Of a DNA stretch of 37,429 bases, positions 8,515-16,821 are shown one piece after another; position 1 is the first letter of the stretch; the number at the start of each line of letters is the position of its first letter. Location: contig CAZKNJ010000017.1 in the NCBI GenBank assembly GCA_964554185.1, positions 1 through 37,429 on the forward strand. Reading direction: 5' to 3'. The notes under the pieces are model-generated. The model had not been told where the DNA came from. It searched no databases and saw only the letters and a program-made list of their open reading frames with translations. Source of the stretch: CAZKNJ01 sp964554185. GTDB lineage: Bacteria > 4484-113. Position numbers and translations under genes: made by a program.

Positions 8515-11500
8515 CTACTCCTTTGACGCCATCGTCAGTTTCACGAGTACTGGAAGGCCTTCTATCTCGGCGTCGTAGACTTGCTCGTCATCTGTATCTA
8601 AGCCGGAGTTCTCGGTTAGGCTGACCGCCAGAGTCTCGCTCATTATGTAGCTCGCGTGCTTCAGCACGGCTGAGCGCACCGGTTCGTCTACCGCAAACTC
8701 CAGCGCGATGCGCTGCTCGTATTGCAGGTCAAGCGTCTTGCGCATCCCCTGCACGCGGTTGACGAATTCGCGTGCCAGGCCTTCCTCGCGCAATGCAGGA
8801 GTTATCTCCAGTTCCAGCACGAGCAGCAAATTGCCGTCGCGCTGAGCGACGGTCCCTTCTTTCTCCACAATGCGGATATCCAGGTCCTCGGGAGCGAGCT
8901 CTATTTCTTGGCCGTCAAGCTGGAGCGCAATTTCTTCGCCATCGGAAGCGCGGGTTGCGACCTCGGACGGATTCAACCGCGCGAGCGCCTGCTGCAACGC
9001 CGGCATCAGCTTGCCCAGCCGCGGGCCGAGGGTGCGGAAGTTGGGCTTCACCTCGTAGTGGACGTACTCCTCCTCGTTCTCCGCCCAGATGATTTGCTTG
9101 ACGTTGAGTTCGCCCAGGATGATGTCGCGGTAGTTCTCTATGCGCTCAGGCAGCACCCCGTCATTCGTCACCAGCGTTATGTGCTTCAGCGGCTGCCGCA
9201 CCTTCACCTTGGAGAGGTTCCGCGCTGCGTGCCCCAGGCGCACCACCCGCAGCGCTGCGTCCATTCCCTCCTCCAGCTCCTTGTCCTGCACCGACGGATC
9301 GGCCACGGGATAGTCGCACAGGTGAACGCTCAGCTCCTCCGACTTGCCGAACGGCCGCGCGAGTTTCTGGAACAGCTCCTCTGCGATAAACGGGGTGAAT
9401 GGCGCGGTCACCAGTGCCAGCCCTGTCAGCACTTCATACAGTGTGTGGTACGCGTCCCACTTGGCGTCATCCTTCGCGCTCTGCCAGAACCGGCGGCGGC
9501 TGCGCCGCACATACCAGTTGCTTACGAGATCGAGAAATTCCTCAACCGCGCGCGCCGCCTCCGTGACGCGGTAGGCGTCCAGGTTCTCCGTCACCGCTGC
9601 CACCGTCTGGTGGTACTTGATGAGTATCCAGCGGTCCAGCGGCGACCGTTCGCTCCATGGGCGCGCGGGAGAGTTCGGATCGTAGCCGTCTATGTTCGCG
9701 TAGATGGTGAAGAACGAGTACACGTTCCACAGCGGTATGAGGAACTTCTGCAGCGAAGTGACCACCGCGCTTTCCGAGTAACGCTTCGCAACCCAGGGCG
9801 AAGTGGAGCTCAGCAGATACCATCTGAAGGCGTCCGCGCCCTGGCGGTTGATGACGTTCCACGGGTCAACCACATTGCCCGCGGACTTGCTCATCTTTTG
9901 GCCCTTCTCGTCCAGTATGTGGCCGAGCACCAGGCAGGTCGTGTAAGCCGGGCTGTCCTTCACCAGCGTAGCGATGGCGTGCAGCGTGTAGAACCAGCCG
10001 CGCGTCTGATCAATCGCCTCGCTGATGAAATCCGCCGGGAACTGGCCGCCGCCGTCGATCTCCTTGGCGTGCTCAAACGGGTAATGGTGCTGCGCAAAGG
10101 GCATCGCGCCGCTGTCAAACCAGCAGTCAATAACGTGCGGCACCCGTTTCATCGCGCCGCCGCACTCCTTGCACGCCCAGGTCAACTCGTCCACGAACGG
10201 ACGGTGGGGATTGAATTGCTCCTGGTCGTACAGGTTGTCCGCGGAAAAACCTGCAAGTTCCTGGAGCTCAGCGTAAGACCCCACGCAATGCGTTTTGCCG
10301 CAAGCCTCGCATACCCATACGGGTAGCGGCGTGCCCCAATAACGGTTGCGGGACAGCGCCCAGTCAACCACGCCTTCCAGCCACTGGCCGAAGCGGCCGG
10401 TGCGGATGTGCTCCGGCACCCAGTCAATACGCTCGTTATTGGCGAGCATCTGGTCGCGGACCGCAGTGGTGCGGATGAACCACGAGGGGAAGGCGAAGTA
10501 CAGCAGCGGAGCATCGCACCGCCAGCAAAACGGATAGCTGTGCGTTATGGTGGTCACGCGGAAGAGCAACCCCCGTTCGCGCAGGTCGGCCATTATGTCC
10601 GGATCCGCGTCCTTCACATTACGGCCCGCCCAGGGCGCCACCTCGGCGACCAGGTTGCCCTGCTCATTCACCGCGCAGACGAACGGCAGGTTGTTTTCCA
10701 CTCCTACCTGGTAGTCCTCTTCGCCGAATGCAGGTGCGATATGCACGATACCGGTGCCGTCGTCCAGCGTGACAAAGCCACCGGGGATGACGAAGTGCGC
10801 TTTGCGGTCAAGCGGCATGTAGCTGAATAGCGGCTCGTATTCAATCCCGGCCAGCTCGCTGCCGCTGATGGTCGCTACGACTGGCTCCTCGTCCAGGCCG
10901 GTGGCGGCGAGCAGCTCCCGCGCCAGTATCAAGTACTCGCTGTTGTGGAAGACCGCCACATATTCCGCTTCCGGGTTGACCGCCAGCGCGACATTGGACA
11001 GGAGCGTCCACGGCGTGGTCGTCCATACAAGGAAATAAGCGTTGGCGTTCGCCAGGTCGGAGGCAAACCGCTCAAGGTCCTGCTTTATGCGGAACTTGAT
11101 GTAGATGCTGGGGTCTTTAGTATCCTGGTAGTTCTGCGCGACTTCGTGCGAGGACAGCGGCGTGCCGCAGCGGTAGCAGTAGGGCACTATCTTCTGGCCC
11201 TCATAGAGCAGGCCCTTGTCCCAGATCTGGCGCAACAGCCACCAGACGGTCTCAATATACTCGTTGGTGTACGTGAAGTACGCCTCGTCGTAGTTCAGCC
11301 AGAAGCCGATGCGGTTGCTGATCTTCCGCCATTCCCTTTCGTAACGGCGCACGGATTCCAGGCACCGCCGGTTGAACGCCTCAATGCCGAACTCCTCAAT
11401 GTCGTGTTTACCGGTAAACCCCAGTTCCTTCTCGACCTCAATCTCCACCGGCAGGCCGTGGGTGTCCCATCCGGCCTTGCGCGGCACATGGTAACCGCGC

Positions 11501-11727
11501 ATCGTGCGGTAGCGCGGGAACACGTCCTTCACCACGCGTGTGAGCACATGCCCGGGATGGGGCAGGGCGTTCGCCGTCGGCGGGCCCTCGTAGAACACGA
11601 AGTTGCCTGCCGGCGCTGGCCGGTTGAGCGAGCGCTCAAACACCTTCTCCTTCTCCCAGAAAGCGATGATGCGCTCTTCCATCTCCGGGAAGTTGTAGGT
11701 TGTGTCAACCTTCTCGAATCTTGCCAT
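8515..11727 (-). CDS. ileS: Isoleucyl-tRNA synthetase, type 2
   Basis: Charges tRNA-Ile. 1070 residues, class Ia. The HIGH motif is HPGH (57-60) in TANALPHPGH, and KMSKS lies near residue 610 in GQKMSKSAGN. The large insertion is the CP1 editing domain. Possible zinc cysteines are CYRCG, CWRC, CEACGKTHC and CKECGG. The PTANALPHPGH form and the length mark the type 2 (eukaryote-like) group, many members of which resist mupirocin (family knowledge). The start is set at the ATG at 11727, 6 nt after GGAG; an ATG at 11730 and a TTG at 11733 are alternatives. A terminator-like hairpin lies about 48 nt upstream. The M28 lipoprotein gene follows within 4 nt. Confidence 0.97.
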   Translation of the reverse strand: MARFEKVDTTYNFPEMEERIIAFWEKEKVFERSLNRPAPAGNFVFYEGPPTANALPHPGHVLTRVVKDVFPRYRTMRGYHVPRKAGWDTHGLPVEIEVEKELGFTGKHDIEEFGIEAFNRRCLESVRRYEREWRKISNRIGFWLNYDEAYFTYTNEYIETVWWLLRQIWDKGLLYEGQKIVPYCYRCGTPLSSHEVAQNYQDTKDPSIYIKFRIKQDLERFASDLANANAYFLVWTTTPWTLLSNVALAVNPEAEYVAVFHNSEYLILARELLAATGLDEEPVVATISGSELAGIEYEPLFSYMPLDRKAHFVIPGGFVTLDDGTGIVHIAPAFGEEDYQVGVENNLPFVCAVNEQGNLVAEVAPWAGRNVKDADPDIMADLRERGLLFRVTTITHSYPFCWRCDAPLLYFAFPSWFIRTTAVRDQMLANNERIDWVPEHIRTGRFGQWLEGVVDWALSRNRYWGTPLPVWVCEACGKTHCVGSYAELQELAGFSADNLYDQEQFNPHRPFVDELTWACKECGGAMKRVPHVIDCWFDSGAMPFAQHHYPFEHAKEIDGGGQFPADFISEAIDQTRGWFYTLHAIATLVKDSPAYTTCLVLGHILDEKGQKMSKSAGNVVDPWNVINRQGADAFRWYLLSSTSPWVAKRYSESAVVTSLQKFLIPLWNVYSFFTIYANIDGYDPNSPARPWSERSPLDRWILIKYHQTVAAVTENLDAYRVTEAARAVEEFLDLVSNWYVRRSRRRFWQSAKDDAKWDAYHTLYEVLTGLALVTAPFTPFIAEELFQKLARPFGKSEELSVHLCDYPVADPSVQDKELEEGMDAALRVVRLGHAARNLSKVKVRQPLKHITLVTNDGVLPERIENYRDIILGELNVKQIIWAENEEEYVHYEVKPNFRTLGPRLGKLMPALQQALARLNPSEVATRASDGEEIALQLDGQEIELAPEDLDIRIVEKEGTVAQRDGNLLLVLELEITPALREEGLAREFVNRVQGMRKTLDLQYEQRIALEFAVDEPVRSAVLKHASYIMSETLAVSLTENSGLDTDDEQVYDAEIEGLPVLVKLTMASKE

Positions 11728-11774
11728 CATCAACTCCAGCGTCAGTTGGTCAACAAGTACCGCTCCTTAATGCG

Positions 11775-11801
11775 AAAAGGCCCCTCTCAGAGAGAAGGGC
11801 C
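11775..11801 (-). terminator. Intrinsic terminator between tRNA-Leu and ileS
   Basis: On the minus strand GGCCC-TT-CTCT-CTG-AGAG-GGGCC is followed at once by TTTT. It would end the S1-protein/tRNA-Leu transcript. A second compact palindrome (CCCGCCC/GGGCGGG) stands just upstream of it. Confidence 0.6.
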
Positions 11802-11829
11802 GGGTAATCTCGCAGGCGCGTAAGGTCAC

Positions 11830-11844
11830 CCCGCCCTGGGCGGG
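11830..11844. repeat. GC-rich palindrome upstream of ileS
   Basis: CCCGCC and GGCGGG arms (extendable to 7 bp) separated by 1-3 nt, between tRNA-Leu and the terminator. Function unknown. It could aid 3' processing of the tRNA transcript or belong to the terminator region. Confidence 0.45.
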
Positions 11845-11906
11845 ACGATAATCGAGCCTCCTATTGCAGGTTTCCGGTGCATAATGCCTCCGGTTCTTCG
11901 GCCCTC

Positions 11907-11990
11907 TGCCGAGGGCCGGATTCGAACCGGCACAGGATTTCTCCCGGGGGATTTTAAGTCCCCTGCGTCTGCCAATTCCGCCACCTCGGC
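11907..11990 (-). tRNA. tRNA-Leu (anticodon TAA)
   Basis: 84 nt. The acceptor stem GCCGAGG/CCTCGGC is perfect, with discriminator A. D-arm GGCGGAATTGGCAGACGC, anticodon stem GGGGA/TCCCC around loop CTTAAAA (anticodon TAA, reads UUA), a long variable arm and T-loop TTCGAAT. CCA is not encoded. It lies 23 nt downstream of the S1-domain gene and is probably co-transcribed with it. The terminator at 11775-11801 follows. Confidence 0.95.
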
Positions 11991-12013
11991 CCCTTCGGGC
12001 CAGGGAAACTGCT

Positions 12014-12511
12014 CTAGCGGCGGGTGCTGCCGCGCAAGCGCTTCTTGCGCTTCTTGCCGCCTGCCCGCTTCGCTTCTAGGTTACGCTTCAGGTCCACCAG
12101 GTTCTCCTCGCTCATGCGTTTGAAGACCTTCAGCATCTGGTCAAAATCGTAATTCGCCTTTCTCAGTTCGCCTTCAAGGTTGAAATCGAGCTGCGGGGGC
12201 TCGCCCGCAAACATCTCGGGAGCCGGCATCGGCAAGTCCTCCCGGTCCTCAACCTTCGGCGGCTTAGTATAGTCCAGGCTGGCCGCCTGCTTGAGGGACA
12301 GCTCGATTCGCCCGTCATCCTTGATTGACAGGACCTTAATCTTCACCTTCTGGTTAGGCCGCACCTTCTCGCGGATGTCCTTGACGAACTCGTCGCTAAT
12401 CTCACTGATGTGGATTAGCCCTTTGCGGCCGTCACCGAGCCAAACAAAGGCTCCGAAATCCCGCACTTCTGCAATGCGCCCCTGGACTACATCGCCTGTA
12501 GTCAGGTCCAC
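12014..12511 (-). CDS. Small S1-domain RNA-binding protein
   Basis: 165 residues from a GTG at 12511. The N-terminal S1 domain (about 1-75) reads GDVVQGRIAEVRDFGAFV, then GLIHISEIS and a VKIKVLSIKDDGRIELS end, the classic S1 pattern of polynucleotide phosphorylase, ribosomal protein S1 and YugI/GSP13-type proteins. The C-terminal half is charged and ends in a Lys/Arg-rich tail (GGKKRKKRLRGSTRR), likely for RNA contact. A role in translation or RNA stability is inferred; the exact function is unknown. The GTG is chosen because AAGGAGG precedes it by 7 nt; longer upstream readings lack a ribosome site and cross the promoter. tRNA-Leu follows on the same strand. Confidence 0.85.
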   Translation of the reverse strand: MDLTTGDVVQGRIAEVRDFGAFVWLGDGRKGLIHISEISDEFVKDIREKVRPNQKVKIKVLSIKDDGRIELSLKQAASLDYTKPPKVEDREDLPMPAPEMFAGEPPQLDFNLEGELRKANYDFDQMLKVFKRMSEENLVDLKRNLEAKRAGGKKRKKRLRGSTRR

Positions 12512-12569
12512 GAAGCATCCTCCTTTTTTTCGCAGTAGCAGCGCAGGTATTCGACCCACGCAACGTATA

Positions 12570-12598
12570 AGTGTATCTGATAATGGCAGCGAAGTCAA
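12570..12598 (-). promoter_or_regulatory. Promoter of the S1-domain gene
   Basis: TTGACT (12598-12593), a 17-nt spacer and TACACT (12575-12570) on the minus strand. The predicted leader is about 50 nt and carries a strong Shine-Dalgarno (GGAGG at 12523-12519). Confidence 0.65.
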
Positions 12599-12690
12599 CG
12601 GATGTGCAAAACAAACCGGCAAATCGTCTTTCCGCGGAATCTGCCGGGGTGGCGGCGTCCGCCGCCGGATTCGCGGCTGACTGGCTTTGC

Positions 12691-12699
12691 TGCTAAGAT
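12691..12699 (+). promoter_or_regulatory. Extended -10 of the 12730 gene
   Basis: TGc-TAAGAT (hexamer 12694-12699). The predicted start is near 12706, leaving a short leader with AGGGGG (12714-12719) 10 nt before the ATG. No clear -35. Confidence 0.45.
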
Positions 12700-12729
12700 A
12701 TTGCCATCTTACCAGGGGGTCTATCCGGT

Positions 12730-14532
12730 ATGGCTCGTCTCGCTGCACTTCTGATTGGCATCGCCATGCTAACGCTGGTTCTCCCGGCGCAACCCGCGGG
12801 CTGCGCCGAGGACCTGCTCTACGGTGGCGGAATCCACCGCATCCAGCTGATCAAGGACTTCCAGTCGGTGGAGCAGGACATCAGTTTCACGGTTCCCGGC
12901 GCGCACGGCGTCGTAACCCCGATGCCGTCCATCCAGGTGGTTACGATGTCGCTCGTGACCGACAGCGGGATTGAGTTTGAGTTCCGCTACTCGCCGTTTT
13001 CGGCCGAGGCCAAGCCTTTCTCGCTTGACCACTTTGAGGCTGACACTCGGCTTGCTTACGGCGATGCGTCCCGTGGGCTGAACGCGCTGGCGTCCTTCAT
13101 GCTGGGCGAGAGCGAGCTGGCGCCATACGCAGGGCTTTTCCAGGCGGCGTCGGAGCGGCGCGGTGTGCTCAATGCGACTAGAGATCACAGTTTGCTCACT
13201 ATCTCCCGTTACAACGCAAGCGAGCTCAAAGGCGCGGACGTGATTACGGTAGTTGACCTGGGGGAGAGAAGCATCCGCCTGCGCGAGACCCCCGGCCAGC
13301 CCAACGAGTTCACCGTCGCCTTCGCGGGATTCCCCGGCAAGGAGATAGACGTCCGCGTGATCAGCCGCGCAATGGGCAACCTCGCCTTCGTGTCTTCCCC
13401 CATGCTGCCACCCAATCTCTCGCGGGAGGACATCGTCGTTGAGCTCGGAGTGTTCCTGGACGAGCTGCTGCCGGTGGTCACGGTCGCCGCCCACAACAAC
13501 TACAAGATTGAGCAGGTGCGCGCGGCCCTCGCACGGGTAGGCAGCGAGGTCAAAGCCGTTAAGTTCGTGCGCCCCGCCGAAGCCGCTGCTCCGGCTGCGC
13601 CGGTGGCGCCTTCACACTACGACGTAGTGGCGGAATTCGCCTCCGGGTACTCCGCGCAACTGCGGCGGGAGAACGTTGAACGCAAGGTCTACTACTACCG
13701 CACCGGTAAGGTCTGCGGCTTCATCACTCAGGACATCTTCCCGTCCTACGCGCGGGTGACCATCACCGGCAACCGCCGGTACTTTGATCCGAACCCGCTG
13801 GACAGCGAGACTCTGCCGCTGCCGGACTTCATCTGGAGCACTTCCTATCCGCACGGGGTTAACCAGCCGGAAGTCCCGCCGATGCCGCTGCACCTGGGAG
13901 ACCTGGCGCTTACCGACCGCGACCTGTTCTTCTACCGCGAGGCTACCGGTCTGTTCGGTGAGGCGCTGGCCGACGACGGCTTCCGCGACGCCATCTCCGG
14001 CGACCTTCTCCTCGCGTTGCGCAAGTTCACCCATCTCTCCGGCGAGTTCCGCAGCGAAGAAGCTGTCCGTCCGCTGCTCTCGCTCAGCTACCACGAGGTG
14101 CAAGGCCTGACCGAGATGGGGTTGCTCACCTACCAAGATATGGACTACACCTACCAGCTCGGCATCCCCCCGCGTCCCGGCTTTGTGAGCTTTGCTTTCG
14201 CCTATGAGCCGGCGCTTGCGCCCGAGGTGTACCGCTTCTACCTTGCGCCCGCGGGGAACGGCGTCCAACTGGTAGCCAGCTACCCGGTGCAGATGCCCAT
14301 CGGCCGGGCGGCACGGACGTTCAACCGTTCGGCCAGTTCGCTCGTGCGCCTGCGCGACCTTACTACCTATATGGCGCGGCACGATCCCATGCTGGCGCAA
14401 GTGCCGCCGCTGATTAACGAGATCTGGGGTGACCGCGAGTTGATCGGCCCGAAGATGTTCATCCGCCCGTCGCATTCGGGGATGTACACCGATTGGCTGA
14501 CGGCGGATACGCTGGTTGACGGACAAGGATAG
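12730..14532 (+). CDS. Predicted secreted protein, family not recognised
   Basis: 600 residues. The N-terminus is a signal peptide (hydrophobic about 5-20; plausible cleavage after GCA near residue 26; the PAGC sequence is a poor lipobox). The mature part seems to have two regions joined by an Ala/Pro-rich linker, EAAAPAAPVAP, near residues 280-292. The first is beta-rich, with phrases such as HRIQLIKDFQ and FTVAFAGFPGKEIDVRV. The second has aromatic-rich stretches (ERKVYYYRTGKVCGF, ITGNRRYFDPNP). No metal motif, catalytic signature or repeat stands out, and no further membrane helix is obvious. Neighbours (S1 protein, gltX) give no functional clue. The ATG at 12730 has AGGGGG 10 nt upstream. 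Confidence 0.75.
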   Translation: MARLAALLIGIAMLTLVLPAQPAGCAEDLLYGGGIHRIQLIKDFQSVEQDISFTVPGAHGVVTPMPSIQVVTMSLVTDSGIEFEFRYSPFSAEAKPFSLDHFEADTRLAYGDASRGLNALASFMLGESELAPYAGLFQAASERRGVLNATRDHSLLTISRYNASELKGADVITVVDLGERSIRLRETPGQPNEFTVAFAGFPGKEIDVRVISRAMGNLAFVSSPMLPPNLSREDIVVELGVFLDELLPVVTVAAHNNYKIEQVRAALARVGSEVKAVKFVRPAEAAAPAAPVAPSHYDVVAEFASGYSAQLRRENVERKVYYYRTGKVCGFITQDIFPSYARVTITGNRRYFDPNPLDSETLPLPDFIWSTSYPHGVNQPEVPPMPLHLGDLALTDRDLFFYREATGLFGEALADDGFRDAISGDLLLALRKFTHLSGEFRSEEAVRPLLSLSYHEVQGLTEMGLLTYQDMDYTYQLGIPPRPGFVSFAFAYEPALAPEVYRFYLAPAGNGVQLVASYPVQMPIGRAARTFNRSASSLVRLRDLTTYMARHDPMLAQVPPLINEIWGDRELIGPKMFIRPSHSGMYTDWLTADTLVDGQG

Positions 14533-14546
14533 GGCGTTCCGCCGCT

Positions 14547-16013
14547 CTAGGCCTGGCCGCCTGCTTCCAGCCGCTCCAGCGCCGCCGCGCAGCGCCGCGA
14601 TACCTCATTCGCGCCCATAAGCTCAGCCATCTCAAAGAAGCCCGGGCTGAACCGGTCGCCGGTAATGGCCACCCGCAGCGGCTGGATGGCGTCCTTTAGC
14701 TTCAATCCTTTTTCTTTGGCGTAGCCGCGCAGGTACTTCTCTATCTGCTCCGCCTCAAACGGGTCCACCGCCCGCAGCCCCGCCGGCACTTCCTTCAGCA
14801 CGCCGCGCGCCGTCTCGCTCTCCTCTATCAACGTGCGCCAGGCCTCCTCGTTGTATTCTGCCGGCGCCACAAAGAAGTACCCCGCCAGCTCCTCAATCTC
14901 CGCGAAGTGCGTTACCCGGTCCTTGAACAGCAGCATCACCTTCGCCAGGTAGTCTTCGCGCTTGCCCTTGCGCCACTCCTTGGGAACGAACTCAAAGGTG
15001 CGCCGCAGGTAATCATCGTCCGGCAGCTCGCGCGTGTACTTGCCGTTGAACCAAAAGAGCTTCTCGGTGTTGAACGCGCCGCCGGACTTGCCCACGCCGC
15101 TTAAACTGAACGCCGCCACCATCTCCTCGCGGGTGAACAGCTCCTTGTCGTCCTTCGGCGCCCAGCCGATGAGCAGCAGGAAGTTCACCAGCGCCTCCGG
15201 GAGGATGCCCAGCTCGCGGTAGGCGGTTATGCTGGTCGCGCCGTGGCGCTTGGACAGCCGCGCGCGGTCCATCCCCAGAATCAGCGGCAGGTGCGCGAAC
15301 TTCGGCGGCTCCCAGCCAAGCTTTTCGTAGATAAGCAGCTGCTTGGGCGTGTTGGAGATATGGTCTTCGCCGCGCACCACGTGCGTGATGTTCATCGTGG
15401 CGTCGTCCACCACGCACGAGAAGTTGTACACCGGCCCGCCGGTGGACTTCACGATGACGAAGTCGCCCATTTCGTTGGTGCTGACCGTCACTTCGCCGCG
15501 TATCTCGTCGGTAAAGGTGACATCGCGATCGGGTTCCACCTTCAGCCGCAACGGCAGGTTGGGGTTCTCCGACAGCAGCTTCAACTGCTCCGACAGCGGC
15601 CGCTCGCGGCACTCGCCATCAAACGCGGACTTCTCCACGCCCTGCTCATCCTTGGGGCAGGTGCACACGAACGCATGGCCTTCCTTCAGCAGCCGGTCGG
15701 CGAACTTCAGGTGCAGTTCCTTGCGTTCGCTCTGAAAGTAGGGGCCGTGCTCGCCGCCCACCTCCGGCCCTTCGTCCCAGTCCAGGCCGAGCCAGCGCAG
15801 GCCGTCAATGATGGCGGCGGTGCTCTCCTCGGTGGAGCGCGCCTCGTCGGTGTCCTCAATGCGCAGGATGAAGGTGCCGCCGCGCGAGCGCGCCAGCAGC
15901 CAGTTGAACAGCGCCGTCCGCGCCCCGCCGGTGTGCAAGTATCCCGTCGGCGACGGCGCGAACCGCACGCGGATGCTTTTCGGTGTAGTGCTGCTATTGG
16001 AGCCTTGTTCCAT
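14547..16013 (-). CDS. gltX: Glutamyl-tRNA synthetase
   Basis: Charges tRNA with glutamate; with GatCAB present it may also misacylate tRNA-Gln as a non-discriminating enzyme (inference). 488 residues, class Ib. FAPSPTGYLHTGGARTALF carries the HIGH-type motif (HTGG, 27-30), FILRIEDTD is typical, and the KMSKS-type motif is RLSKRHG near residues 250-256. A C-terminal helical anticodon-binding domain follows. CTCP near residue 115 resembles half of the CxC...C zinc site of some GluRS. The start at 16013 gives a Ser/Thr-rich extension before SIRVRFAPSPTG; a promoter -10 ends 9 nt upstream. Convergent with the secreted-protein gene; palindromic repeats lie upstream. Confidence 0.96.
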   Translation of the reverse strand: MEQGSNSSTTPKSIRVRFAPSPTGYLHTGGARTALFNWLLARSRGGTFILRIEDTDEARSTEESTAAIIDGLRWLGLDWDEGPEVGGEHGPYFQSERKELHLKFADRLLKEGHAFVCTCPKDEQGVEKSAFDGECRERPLSEQLKLLSENPNLPLRLKVEPDRDVTFTDEIRGEVTVSTNEMGDFVIVKSTGGPVYNFSCVVDDATMNITHVVRGEDHISNTPKQLLIYEKLGWEPPKFAHLPLILGMDRARLSKRHGATSITAYRELGILPEALVNFLLLIGWAPKDDKELFTREEMVAAFSLSGVGKSGGAFNTEKLFWFNGKYTRELPDDDYLRRTFEFVPKEWRKGKREDYLAKVMLLFKDRVTHFAEIEELAGYFFVAPAEYNEEAWRTLIEESETARGVLKEVPAGLRAVDPFEAEQIEKYLRGYAKEKGLKLKDAIQPLRVAITGDRFSPGFFEMAELMGANEVSRRCAAALERLEAGGQA

Positions 16014-16022
16014 AGGCTCACC

Positions 16023-16031
16023 ATTCTACCA
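16023..16031 (-). promoter_or_regulatory. Extended -10 of gltX, leaderless
   Basis: TGg-TAGAAT (hexamer 16028-16023, minus) ends 9 nt before the ATG at 16013. No Shine-Dalgarno. Confidence 0.6.
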
Positions 16032-16049
16032 GCCCTATGAAAACGCATG

Positions 16050-16129
16050 GTAGCGCGGGCGTCCTCGCCCGTGATTCGCTCGCCACTGGAAGCAACTCCC
16101 CCGGAGTACGCCGGGCTGACCAGCCCGGC
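16050..16129. repeat. Palindrome module (elements A and B) upstream of gltX, running into a gap
   Basis: Element A: CGGGCG-tcct-CGCCCG (16056-16071) in the context GGTAGCGCGGGCG...CCCGTGATTCGC. Element B: GCCGGGCT-gacc-AGCCCGGC (16110-16129). The N run begins one base later, and the bases after it (CGTGATTCGCC, 16231) repeat the 3' flank of element A, so at least one more copy lies inside the gap. Confidence 0.75.
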
Positions 16130-16130
16130 T

Positions 16131-16230
16131 NNNNNNNNNNNNNNNNNNNNNNNNNNNNNNNNNNNNNNNNNNNNNNNNNNNNNNNNNNNNNNNNNNNNNN
16201 NNNNNNNNNNNNNNNNNNNNNNNNNNNNNN
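16131..16230. other. Scaffold gap (100 N)
   Basis: Placeholder of unknown real length, flanked on both sides by the same palindromic-repeat sequence, which probably caused the assembly break. Confidence 0.95.
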
Positions 16231-16257
16231 CGTGATTCGCCCCAGTTAGTATTGAGC

Positions 16258-16728
16258 CTACCTTGCTACCCACCCAATGAACGCTAGTAGCAGTATGAAT
16301 CCCGAGGAAAACATTATCGCTCCCCACGTCTGCCCATTAGCTTCCTCCATGGCGAACGAGGCGAAATCGGGCCACTCCCAGAACTCCCACCGGCGTCTTC
16401 GTATGCGGCGTCCCTTCCACGAGTAGCCGTAGATCCAGGACAATGGAATCAGCACAATAAAGCCAACAGAGATCCACTTTAAGTACGGGGAAACTTCGGC
16501 AATTGGCCTTCCCATCCACGCTTGGAGGCAAAGCAGCGTGACCATCGGCAGCATTACTGCTAGCCCGAAGGTGTCCGGCAGGCCGAGGGATCTATGCTTG
16601 ACCAGATAATGGGGAGGCCTCATGTCGTTGTCGAAGCTGAAGCCCCGCACGAAGGCCCCCTGCTTCTCCGGCAGCGGCGGAAGCGGCTCTGTGCGTCGAT
16701 TCAGTTCAACTAGATGCTCCAACCACAT
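16258..16728 (-). CDS. Hypothetical membrane protein
   Basis: 156 residues with three hydrophobic segments (about 52-75, 84-103 and 136-155) and a basic patch WKGRRIRRRRWEF between the second and third. The N-terminal 45 residues are soluble and Pro-rich. No family recognised. The start at 16728 (MWLEHLVELNRR) is chosen for AGGTG 6 nt upstream; an in-frame codon at 16743 lacks a ribosome site. An extended -10 (TGcTAGAAT) lies upstream, giving a leader of about 57 nt. GC content is visibly lower than in adjacent genes, and palindromic repeats plus a gap lie just past its 3' end. It could be an accessory insertion. Confidence 0.7.
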   Translation of the reverse strand: MWLEHLVELNRRTEPLPPLPEKQGAFVRGFSFDNDMRPPHYLVKHRSLGLPDTFGLAVMLPMVTLLCLQAWMGRPIAEVSPYLKWISVGFIVLIPLSWIYGYSWKGRRIRRRRWEFWEWPDFASFAMEEANGQTWGAIMFSSGFILLLAFIGWVAR

Positions 16729-16791
16729 GATAATCACCTGCACTTAGAGAGTGTCACTCGTTCACGTGCTCATACAGCACGATGCCTTCCT

Positions 16792-16800
16792 ATTCTAGCA
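16792..16800 (-). promoter_or_regulatory. Extended -10 upstream of the 16728 gene
   Basis: TGc-TAGAAT (hexamer 16797-16792, minus) in the spacer between uppS and the membrane-protein gene. It indicates that this gene is not only read through from uppS. Confidence 0.5.
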
Positions 16801-16821
16801 TATTGGTGCACTGATCCTTTG

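Noticed and set aside
8722..10326. 534-codon open frame antisense to ileS
   Set aside because: No family features, Arg/Leu/His-rich mirror composition and no ribosome site; ileS on the other strand is unambiguous.
11740..11906. T-box riboswitch before ileS
   Set aside because: A terminator is present and AGGGC could pair with GCCCT as an antiterminator, but the essential TGGN bulge and the AGGGTGGnACCGCG consensus are missing and there is too little room for Stem I.
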